Below are positions 26,867 to 45,300 of a stretch of DNA of 64,000 nucleotides, piece by piece. Position numbers and translations under genes: made by a program. Origin of the DNA: Onchocerca volvulus (Eukaryota > Nematoda > Chromadorea > Rhabditida > Onchocercidae); assembly GCA_000499405.2 (NCBI GenBank), contig HG738137.1, positions 21,166,603-21,230,602 on the forward strand. Reading direction: 5' to 3'. The notes below the pieces were generated by a model. The model was given only the letters and a program-made list of their open reading frames with translations. It searched no databases and was not told the DNA's origin. Every line of letters starts with the position of its first letter. The first letter of the stretch is position 1.

Positions 26867-27595
26867 TCATTTCTTCAGACTTTCTTCCGTTGGATTTAGT
26901 GATTGAGTTTTCTGATAATGATTACGACTGAACACAGATGTTCCACTGAATGCAGTTCCGATAGATAATCCAGAACGTCCATCAAAAATTAACGTTGTCT
27001 TGATAAGGTACCAACCGAGTGCCATGGAAAGCAAAATCATACAAATAATGACGAATATTGTTAGTGTAATGATGCAATACCGTAGAGTAATGAATAATTC
27101 AGCAGCTTGCTCAAAAAAATGATTGAAAGATTATCACAATTAATAGTAATCATTGAATGAAGATATTATTTGAAAATTTAAAGAAACTTCGAAATTTTTT
27201 AATTTAAATTTTGGATTAATACAATTCGTTGGAACGCAATCAAACAGAGAGATAAGAGTTCCATATTTTAAAAGACTAAAATCTCTTATATTTTCAAGCC
27301 TTACATTTCAACAATCTTCGAATATTTCTTTTCGATTTTCTCTTTTCTCCTATCAAATCGTAAATTATAAATAATATACCTGAGCAGCTAACTGGATATC
27401 TTCCATACCACACGCTTTGAAACATACGTTGCCCGAAAAAATATCAGTAGCAATACGGGATAAAGGAGGGGCATCATACTGCGCTGCCACTTCCGCTCCA
27501 GCAGCTTTTGGCGACGATGTAAGCAAATTCTTGAATCCATTCAAAGTACGCGATACATCCGAAAATATTTGCGACACGTTGATTTCATTCGACAT
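26867..27595 (-). CDS. Small one-TM protein, unknown function
   Basis: Two exons (27380-27595 and 26867-27109) join in phase into 152 residues starting MSNEINVSQIFSDVSRTL. The intron has a standard GT donor and an unusual but T-rich acceptor TTTTTTTGAG. The first exon is soluble and ends in a Cys-containing stretch (GNVCFKACGMEDIQLAAQ). The second opens with a single membrane helix (CIITLTIFVIICMILLSMAL) followed by a Ser/Thr-rich tail of about 45 residues ending in EESLKK. There is no signal peptide, so a tail-in or tail-out single-pass topology is likely. I do not recognise the family; it may be nematode-specific. The gene is isolated, with kilobases of empty sequence on both sides. Confidence 0.65.
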
Positions 27596-30500
27596 GCCTG
27601 CGTTATTCGAATCTTTCCTAAAAACTCAAAAATTGGCTGCTTAGATTGTCAAGTTTTCCACGCCTAAATAGTTCATCAAGAATTTCCTTGAAATAATATC
27701 AGAATTTAAGATTTATAAATTCAAAAAAAATTTTCGTCTCAGCCTTAGTCCTTATGACTTTAAATAATCATTGAAAAAACGAATAATTTGTGAGTGATGC
27801 TTCATTGCTTCATTTGTGAATGAAACATGTTTAAACAAGAAATTTTCGGATAAGGATAAGATGAAACTAAAATTTCGTAGCGGAATAATTTTCACATATC
27901 CATGGCTTTTTTTTTTTAATGTGAAGATAGATCAGCTATTAGATAAAATCCGCAGTAAGGAATGATTTTAAGTACTATAAAAAAGAATTATAAATATTAA
28001 AATCTAAAAGTGAAAATGACAAAAACTGTACAGCAACATTAAGAAACAGAATCTTTACTTTTCTTAAAACAATTAGTTGTTATAATAGATAACAAACAGC
28101 AATAGTTTTAGTTATGAGAAAAAATGCAGAAATTTTTGAGCTTAAAAATAAGTTATAGAAAAAAATTTTCTACCTATCGGGTAAGAATTAAATTGCACAT
28201 ATAAAATTAATTTGGAGAAAGGAACTATACTTATATTGTTTTGCTGCATTTGTGATTCTTTAGAATAAATTTATGAAATTTAAAAAATAGGTAAAGAATA
28301 GTAATATAGCGATTTGTGAGATGAATTAAACGGACGACAAAAAAACAGACCGATGGTTACATTATCGTGAGCATAAACGTTTACCATTGAAGACCAGAAA
28401 GAAGGATTCATTACATGGTGATGGCATCCTGTGTAACAATTTTTCGGTGTGAAAAATTTTAGTAATGCAGGTTCGGCAAGTATTTATACACTTTTTTTGA
28501 CTACATGGGAAAGGATATATAAGGAAATTGAACTTAAAGTTCACTTTTAGAGCTTAAATCGACAAGAGATTATGCATGAATGAAAGTAGGTGATTAGTTA
28601 AGTAAATATACGGATATGTTTATCACCTCATTGTATTGCCGCAAATCTTTTCATGAATAACTGCTTAAAGAACCAAAGTGTAATGAAACATTTGTAAATG
28701 CTATTTTTGCTAACTTTATAGCTTGCTTTGCAACGCAAGCCAAACATATACGGTAGTCATAGATTTTGGAATAATTTCTTGCTTATTTCTTGAAAATATA
28801 GACTGAATGAAATAAATACACAATTAATTGGTATAGGAATTCACGAAGACAACAGAATTTATCGTTCTTCATTGAGTAAGTAATCTGAAATAAGGAAGTG
28901 AAATAGAAAGATAAGACGTAAGGACTGGTTAAGATCAATTGAAAACTCACCCAGTTTCACAAATCTTGTTCTGATTAGCAAGATGGAAGACGTTACACAA
29001 AGATTGAAAACAATGAAACTGGTTCCTAATTAAAAATACAAATCATCTTCAATTTACGTCAATTTTCTCGCTTTTCCAAAATAGATATGCTTACTATTAC
29101 TTTAAGTGCATTTGCTAGCAGTTATCTTCAGAAATAATTGAGGACGCTTTTATATCGTTTATTTATAAATAATTTTTTATGAGTGAAACGAAAATCCATC
29201 TATTATTATCCTTCCCATTATCTAAGTTTGAAAATTCGGAAGTATGTTATGCTTAGGGATAACGTAAGTAGTGTTAAAGGAATTTTTAAAGTTTGGATGT
29301 CATATTATGCTTAAGATATAACTGTAGCACGTAGTAATACAATAAAGACAAAAACAAAACAGATTTGCTTCTTCTTCTTCTGACTCGTCACATTGAAGGC
29401 GTAAATATTTTAATAATAGAGAAGCAACATAAAAGAATTTCTCATTTAATTTGATGAATTACTATTACAAAGAATGACAGGAGAAGATGCAAGCCAGTCA
29501 TTTCAACAACAATACGGAAAATCTGAAGCGAATAAATTTGATGGAGCACTAATGTTTCATTCCTTCTCAGATGAAACTGAATTTGTACAACTCATACTTT
29601 TAAATGAATAAAACTATTGCGATAGAAACAATCTGCTTTTATATGAAGAATAAAAGAGGCAAAATGAGGCTGAATGATTTCATCGGTATGGGCTACAATG
29701 ATACAACCTATATTCGTCACTACTGACATCGGTGTGGTGCTCAAGGACATCGCTGATCCCTAATATATCATATGGATCACACTTTGCTAAAAATACATTG
29801 TGCTAGAAGTATGACTGTAGAGATGTTTACAAAAAGTTGCCCTCTTCTAGAAAGGAAGGAAGGACAACTACAGTAATCGCTTGCAAACCATGAAAGTGTT
29901 GTGAACAATTTATACACATGTCATTGAGCACAAATAAAATGAAATCTTTGAGTGGTACCTTTGATGCTATATATGCATAGCAGCCAAGAATGCTTATTCT
30001 GCCAAGTGTAATTTAGGCATTGTTGGTGACACAAGGCATTGTGTCCATTGCAATCGAAACTATATCTTATTCTATTCTGGATTTGTCATTTCCCAATCGT
30101 GCCTATCGTTTACATTTTAAATTATTCTCGATGCAGAAAGAATCCAAACAATGTTTTTTTTCCCTTTCGAACTCCAATCGATTACTTTGAACTTCCATTT
30201 CTATCATTCATCTGAACAACATTGGCAATCTACCAGAATGTCTTGCTATGAATCAAAGTTATGTATTTCAATAATACCCTCTCCAGGCTGCACTTAGTTC
30301 TTGTCTGCAGTGAATTTGTCACAAATTTTTTAATATTATCTTCTGCCATTTACTTACCTCTACATGTGATCTATATCCCAATCTTCACTTCATACCTCAG
30401 AATTATGAGTGCATGAAGTGGAACCTAGAATTACCGTTCATTTGATTCATAATCCTTTGATTGCCTTCGAATTCTTCACTTAAAGAAATATAAGGATTCT

Positions 30501-31322
30501 CAAGAGAGTTCTAAATAATACTTAAAAAAAAAAAAAGATTACTCATCTTTCGAAAACTTTCCCATAAAGGAAATTTCCGTATCTCATCTTTCAAAAACTT
30601 TCCCATAAAGGAAATTTCCGAAAGTTATAAGAACAACCTAATAATACAATCTCAGACCAACTAAACATGGTTATTCGCGAGACATATTCCAAAACCTGTG
30701 CTGCAAATACAAGAATGCCTGAGTCAATGTTCGATCTTCGATTTACTGAGTCATTTTAACTTATCTTCACAAAAATGACCATTTAAAAAATAACACAGCA
30801 ATTTGAACCGGAATTAATATGATAATAATATGTCTGGAAAATTAGAAAAAACTGCATCACTGCAAAAAAACACATCAGCAAAATAAATTGTATTTAGGCT
30901 ACTAATAACAGTAACAGAAGTAGCAATTATGAGAGATACAAATAATCACAGGATAGTAAAAGTAAGGTTTTATGTGAGAATGAAATGATTTTCCTTGAGA
31001 TTATTATGAAAATAAATGAGATTTGTTAAAAGCATGTTGCTTGAAACATATATCTCATCTTTCAGTACGGATGAGAATTAGATTTCTCTTTGCATCTTTA
31101 ATAAAAGAAAGAGAGAGATTAATATAATTCTAATTTCCTTGCTATTCGGAAGCAAAAAAAAGTCAGTAAAATAATCCATAGTTTTTCTTTACATTAAACT
31201 GCAAAATCCTACTGATTCTACTTTTTGTAAATACAACTGAAAAGTTAAATTAAAGGAATTAAAATAAAATACAAAGAAATCAAGCGCAGATATAAAATAT
31301 AAAAACGAATAAGTGCGAATAA
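27596..31322. other. 3.7 kb gene-poor region
   Basis: No gene is supported. It contains a 41-bp tandem duplication at 30542-30624 and an isolated plus-strand frame of 45 codons at 29474-29611 that matches nothing I know. The right end should include the 3' UTR of the SR140 gene. Confidence 0.5.
30542..30624. repeat. 41-bp tandem duplication with GGAAATTTCC
   Basis: Two nearly identical copies start at 30542 and 30583 (period 41). Each begins CTCATCTTTC and ends with the self-complementary decamer GGAAATTTCC. The copies differ at one internal base and at their last bases. The palindrome resembles a kappa-B type site, but that is only a sequence resemblance. Confidence 0.85.
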
Positions 31323-38051
<6,729 letters not shown>

Positions 38052-39313
38052 TTCTTAGAAATAATCATAATCAATAAACTCACTCTCCTTCGTCGGTAGC
38101 GATCCATTCCTGCGACCAAACTGGACCAGTATGAACGTTAATCTTCTGTAATATAGTACTACTATTACTATTGAATATTACAAACCATTACATAAATTCC
38201 TCCCTTCTTCTCTTCCCCACCCCTCTCCCCTCTCGCTCTTCAGACAAATGGCGGCCTATAGATGAGAACCGATAACTACACAAGTTTTCACGCAGCAGCA
38301 TAAAATACAGCCTTGCAAATTATACATCCTACAGCATCCATATAATCTGTAATGGTCATGAGGCTTATTACGAGTTATCAACAACGAAAATTAGAACCTT
38401 CGCTTAGAAATGGAAACGATACAGCACTATTTTCTGTGGCATTACTGAAGATGAGTTGCCCAAAAATAAAATGAAATGAAATTCAAAATTCAATGAATAG
38501 GTTATGAACATGACATATCCTTCTTTTCACTTATTTAAAAATTTTATGTAGCGCAACTTGGCATTTATCTGCTTAGAGAAATTTTATTACCTATTCACCA
38601 GTTGTTATGAATTTATGTATAAGCACTTTTAATAATAAAAAATGTTAAAATCATACAAAATCGCTACCCATATAATATAATATACATACAAACATAAGAA
38701 ATTCGTACATTTCCAAAAACAAATTCCTTTCATAGAATTTCTTTCGACTGAATACAATTAGAAATTCCCATTTAATAAACAAAAGTAGTGGGAAAACAAT
38801 AATTCAAAATGATTACTACTCTGAAATGATATTCAAAAAAGTATAACTCGGGAACAACTTCGAATTTTGAATGATACATATTCACAAATAAGTCAAAGCA
38901 GGCTCACAAGATGAATGAAAAATTAAAATATATTTTCTAGCAACATCAAGAATTAATGACTTGCATAAGTTATATCAACCATTGTGTTCTCTGTACAATA
39001 AAGATTTTTAAAATTTCCACAAATGAGGCTAAAAAGCGAGAAGTCCTCGGATTTATAAAAAGACTTGATTTAGTTTTCTTGTTATAGCTCTCGAAATTAA
39101 ACAGAAAAAAAAAATGACTGTTGTAGAAAAGGAATACACCAGATAAAATATATGACCAGGAATGAATATTTTAAATATTAATCCTTCTCTGTATAATATG
39201 GAAAAACAACTTAGATTCATTACATTTATCATTCAGGAATTCCCCTTTTTCCTTATATTCATATGCCTCTTTTCTCTTTCTGTTTCCCTTCTCTGAATTA
39301 AAATTTGATTTTC
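38052..39313. other. Spacer between PIKfyve and SR140
   Basis: About 1.26 kb between two genes on the same strand; it contains the PIKfyve 3' UTR and the SR140 promoter or intercistronic region. No coding sequence is supported. Read on the minus strand the order is PIKfyve then SR140; the distance is long for a nematode operon, so I do not call one. Confidence 0.55.
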
Positions 39314-42300
39314 TTAACAATCAGCAGACGACAAGACTGAACCAAGGCCAGTCCACTGATCTGGTGCAACCGGAAAGTATGTGTCAATAGCATCAAAGAA
39401 TCGTGTACAGTACATTTCTGGAGAAATAACAGTAGGCAGATGTGCTCCAGGTATCGCTACGATTTTTACCCAGCTTTCCAATTTCTTATCAAGCGTATAG
39501 GTACGCATATAATCCACAATACCAAGAATTAATTCATTGTTCGTTTCATCTACGCCAACAAGCAAACTGTAATCCATTACATACTGAAACAAAAAATTCT
39601 TTTAGCTGTTTAGATACTTGTAATGAAATTATGAAACAGACCACACTGAAATCACTGGTGATAATTTTTATCCTTTACTGATGAATTAAGCATTCAATCA
39701 ACTACAGAGAATGGTAAATATGTTTTTACATTTGAAACACAGCAGTTTTAGTTATATATTTCAATGGCATTGACTGACTACATGAAAATGATTTTCTCTG
39801 GACATTCTAAATTATAATCGACTTATTGTTGCTCAGCAATTCATTAATTAATGAATCAAGTTTAAAGCACGATAAAAAAGAACCTGGGCGGAAAGAAAAT
39901 GGCTATCATTGCTGATAGCCATACTTAATGCTGCTTTGGAATGAGGATGTACATAAAGCTGATTATTCCAAAGATCTTTTACTAAATTTTCATCCAGTAA
40001 CACCAAATCTGCCGTTCGTTTTCCTTCCGATGCCATTCTATAAAATTTATTGGACTCACATATATAATAAAAATATATAGTAAAACGAAACACCAAATTT
40101 CTATCTTTCAGAAACGCAAACCTATTTCTTTGTGAGCCTTTCAGATCCCATACTTGCTTCACATTTCGGCGATAAAATAGATATTCCATAACCAAAACAT
40201 CAACTTTCAACTGTTGACCACTGTTTTTGTTCTTGTAACAAATCCTGTATACACCATAAACCTAAAACTATTTCCAAATACTGACAAAAGTGTTTAAAAA
40301 ATCTTTTATATATACATATTTTTTGTACTCTGCTATAATTTGCGATCTTTTGATTACTACCCAGTAAATATGTAGCTGATGACTGCGAAAGCTAAATAAT
40401 TTTTCACAAATATCGTACTGGTTGAGGTAGTTTTATTTCATCATATTTTTCTGTTCAATAAAACATAAAACTCTGCTTCCTGTAATTAATTTATATCCCT
40501 ACTATACTATATCTTATATATAAGTTTGCATAAACTATTTCATTTTTATTAGTTATATTAGCAAGAAAATACCTTGCAAAGTGTTGTTAACTTATTATCA
40601 GTCATAGCGGTAGAAACATAGCTAAAGTAATTTGGACCAAATTTCACAAATGATTGGATTTCAAATCGAGACATCTGTTTGAACACAAATCGGTCATCCT
40701 GTAAACAATATGTGAAAGAGGTTACGAAATTCACTTACTTTTATCATCCAATTATTATCCACTCACTGAATGTAGCAATCTATTCTTTTTTCAACTCATT
40801 CTTTTATTTCTTTATATAGCAAAAAATTGTTCAAATGACAATGAAACTCGCCTGTGTACGATAAAATGAAGCTCCAGATTTACCACCCTGGGGACTCCAA
40901 CTACGAGATGAGCTTAGAGATCTAATAAAGCAGTCTTCACCTTCAATAAATAACAACTTCCGCAACATATGGAATCTTTCAGCATAATAAATCTGAAATG
41001 TGAATATGTGGTAATAACTTGCTACAAATCATTTATATTATAATAAAACACTGGATAATGGCAAAAAACTCAAAATTAAAATATAAGCTTAAAAAATAGC
41101 GCAAAATTCGGAAGAAAAATTCAAAATTTTCAATAAGAAAATCCAATCTCCCACCTTTACATAATATTGTGCCCTATCATCAGCAAAATCAACTTCAATG
41201 TGTTCGTAATTTGCCATTGAATTTAATTCGACTCTAAAAGTGACTATCAAGCAAAATTTTGTATTTCACGATGAACAAAACTTCATTAATACAGAACAAA
41301 ATCTTTTTTCTGATGTTTACTATTTATTTCTTATTCTATTAACATAAAATTTTTCCAAAATTAAACTGCTACTGTTGAAACAACATCTACTTGAATTTAA
41401 CTTGAAAAACATAGAGTATAAAAATGTTTAAAATTTTTAAAAATTACTTTAAAAAATTTTAAACACTCACTCATCAAAGATATTATAAGCAGAATGACGC
41501 TGTTTTCTTCGTTTCGAGTTATATTCAACTGATGATAAAGCATAAGCGATGATAGAACCAATATCCGGATGTGTTGCACCCTTGCGATCGATCATGTCGC
41601 GTACGACTACTGCTGCTAAACCGGCTAAAAACAACGGATGAAAATGGCATGCCACAAAAAGTGCTGATACGACGCATCAAACTTGTTACAATCCGTTATT
41701 ATATGTTAGAACTTCTAAAACTGAATGTTTTTTTTTTCTTTGAAATAAATTATGCAAAACCAGAGAAATATAAAATATGCAATCAGTTTCCATAAGTGTA
41801 AACAAGCCTGATGGGAGAGGCAAACTGAAGTGATGCTCAGCGAGGAATGGACTCTCCAGTGGTGTGAGTTCAAAATCTAAATTACCGACTTGCATGTGAT
41901 TCGTTGAGAGTGTTTGTTCGTTATTTATTTTATTTGCTTCCTGAATTACTGAACCGAATAATACTGCAGAGTTTGGGATATCTTGTCAAATAATGATTAA
42001 GAGCATTATGATTAATTGAAATTTTTACATTTATAAATACATTTTAAATCAGTATCTAGAAGTTCGTTTTTTCTTTTACAGTTTATTTACTTCACCTACA
42101 AAACGTTAAAGAATGATTAATAACATTCAAACCAACAAATAATGTCAAAACAAAAAGTCTAACCACATTTTCCCCCACAGCTGATGTAAATCCAAAATTT
42201 ACTGTCAAAATACCACTGCTATTAGATTTTTTAATAGTTCGAATCTGTTGAGAAAAATATTGACACTGTTCATTCCATACATTTATTGTATGCTGCAAAA

Positions 42301-45300
42301 TGTATCGACAACGACAAACTGTATCAGTGGCCTGTAAATGTCTTGAGCGATATATATATATATATATATGCATTTCATTATTGTGGCCTATTGGGGAAAA
42401 TTCATAAATCTCATAAATCAACTGATGCCTATAACTCTATTAGTGGATATAAATGAAAAATAAATTAATAATTTCGTTATAAATGAAATAATATTTATGA
42501 AAGACCTGAGTGTAAACAGCATCGTTTGAACGAATCGCAGCAAGTTCGCCAGCAAGCGTACCACTTGGATCAAAACATTTTATCGTGGAGCTGGAAAAAT
42601 ATAAATATATGGAGGCATTGAAGCTTACAAAAAGTGATACTAAAAAATACTGAATAACCTGAAGGCAGAGCGAGCATCTCTTAAAATCTTTACTGCTTGT
42701 GCATGACATGTCGAATACAAGCTGTTTTCAATATATTTTGACAAATGTTCGGTCTGTTCTGACATAATTTTGAAAATGATCGCTGCTTTTTCTTGTATTT
42801 CACTTTTCGACTCGGCGACAAATTTTGGAGTAAACATTATCGGTTCAACAGCACAAACCAACGGACTGAAAGTCACATGGAATGGACGCACCTAGAAGAC
42901 AAAATTAATTCAGTATATCTAATAATTGCTGCCTAATGTAAATTTGCAAATTCAGAAGAAATTTTCTGTCCTCTCTCTGATTGTTTCTAGAATTATACCA
43001 ACATGAAAGAGTAATTATTTCAACATCAACAACATCAAATATTTTGTTTATTTTAAAACACATCCTTTTTACAAAAAAATTAAAATAGAAAAGAAATGGA
43101 ACCAGTAAAACTTTGAAAGTCGTGACCAAATTATTGAGAGCGATATTGCGTTCATGCTGATGAAAACAACAATGTTCACATTTCTAAACAAAAATTAACT
43201 GCAGAAAGAATTATGAACTTGTGAAGCCCTTTTTAACAAGCTATTTCCTTATTTTCATCATAATTGACTAATTCAAATAAGTCTCACAATACCCAAAGTA
43301 TAATTCTATCATTGTTGTTAAAAAGAAAATGCCGGCTGAATTTTGCAATGATTCGAAATGTAAAATGATACTTAATAGCATCTCAAAATTTATCGTTCTT
43401 CAACAAACCCCTATCAATACAGCTATTATACCTTGTGATAAAAAATTCTGCTGTTTTATCTGCAGCGAGAAAAGGGAAATAAAGTTATAAACGAAACCAA
43501 GAAATTAAGTATGAATTCATTTATATTGTGAAAGAGCATGGAAATGCTTCTTTTTTTCTAATATCTTGGTACTTCTTTGCAATGCGATTAAATGCTGCGT
43601 GGAAAGTGCCATCAGTCATTTTCATTATGTTATCTTTAGTTAAGCAAGTCACTTTCTTTCTATTATGCTTTTTTGCATATTCAAAAGCATATCTGCATAT
43701 CCTCTCTGAACCGGATCTAGTAATAATTTTAGTGCATTGAAAAGATTCACCAGTAAGTCTATGCTCTATCCCCGTATAAACGTCAATTTTTCTATGCAAA
43801 ATAACGCTATGAATGATGAAAATATCTCGCCTACCTGCAAAAGTGAATTAATTTTGCATGTTGCATAAGCACCATTTGCTAAATAATTCAAATAACGAGC
43901 AAAACTCAACCGACATATATTTTCCGTCAATGGTACTACCGAGGACGACGATTTGCACCTAAGTAGAACGATAAGATAAAATAATGAGTAAACACAACAA
44001 TTAGCAAGCCAAGATTCTATAAAAGAGAAAATAATAAATTCCGAAATATAAAAATCGGAAAAAAACAAGAGCGAAATAAATCTTGAAATTATAAATGAAG
44101 CCGTAATTTAAAGATTTGTTGATTTATGTAAAGCCTTTATAACAAAATTTATTCAAATTGCAAATTGAAATTTTGCATACTTTGCGCAGTAATGCCAGGT
44201 AAGTAAGATATCGTTTTGCTCATCCAGTGTTGCATTGCTGAATTCACCATTTACACGCAGATAATTCTGCGTTGTTATTTCCACACAAGCGTTCCTATGA
44301 ACAAGTCTTCGAGAATGTTCCATCATTGGCAAATCACAGTTTGCAGATGGACATTGATATGCTCTATTGAAGCAGTACCTAAAATGATTGTAAATCCGAT
44401 AGTAACCTGTAAGAAAATAAAGCATTTACTCCATTCTTTTGGAGGTGACTTTCTACTTTTAACTATAAATTTAAAGGAGATAATAACAAACTTTCTTAAG
44501 AAGTCACCCAATGACATATCATTAACACCATAATAGTCCATATTTACAACCCAAGGCCGAATGCAAAACAGTGGTGCATTCGGTGACTTTGCACAGAATG
44601 ATCCGAAAAGAACTGATATTTGTTGATGAACAAATGGATCCAGCACATCTTCGATCTCTCTGTCAGGAACTGTTTCTTTCCTGCAAAAGATACCTATAAT
44701 CAACACATAAATTAACTGATTTTTTTCTTTGTCTTCCTATTGAGATCATCTCTATAAGCAGCGAATTTATCATACAAATAATCTAATTTGAATATTGAAA
44801 TCTAACTAAAGTTGACATATGATTTCAATACTTTCTGAAATTAATGCTGGTAAAAGTTTATTGCTACCTTAAGCATTTCAAATAGGTTTATCATTGTGTT
44901 AGTACAATTATCTTACTGAAAAAAAGAAAAACATTTCAAAAATAAATAAACCGTAGATGATTCCGATTCTGTTTGTTAATGCTATACCGAAGTAAACAAC
45001 CAGAAAAAGCTCGAAAAGAGGCGACATCATCTTCATCCACTTCCGTCAAAGTGATATTTTTCACAAAAGGATGAACAGACCTTTCTAACAAATAATTTTC
45101 TTCTGTTTTAGAATCTGAGCATTTCCTGAATAAAATTTCATTCCGAAAAGCAGGATTTCTTCAAGAGCACCAAAAAACAGAAATTTTTGAAGAAAAAAAA
45201 CAGATAATTAGATAATTCTGTTAATAAATATTCCTTTTTCATCATGACTAAAAACACAAAAAGAAATTTATTCCATATTGCAAAATCTTCACCTGTTGCC

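Noticed and set aside
29474..29611. Plus-strand 45-codon open frame beginning MTGEDASQSFQQQYGKSEA
   Set aside because: Its composition looks coding-like, but I found no splice partner and no family match; an isolated short frame is not enough to call a gene.
44216..44533. Plus-strand open frame of 105 codons
   Set aside because: It is the antisense shadow of PIKfyve exons 44181-44378 and 44492-44680, whose minus-strand reading matches the family residue by residue.
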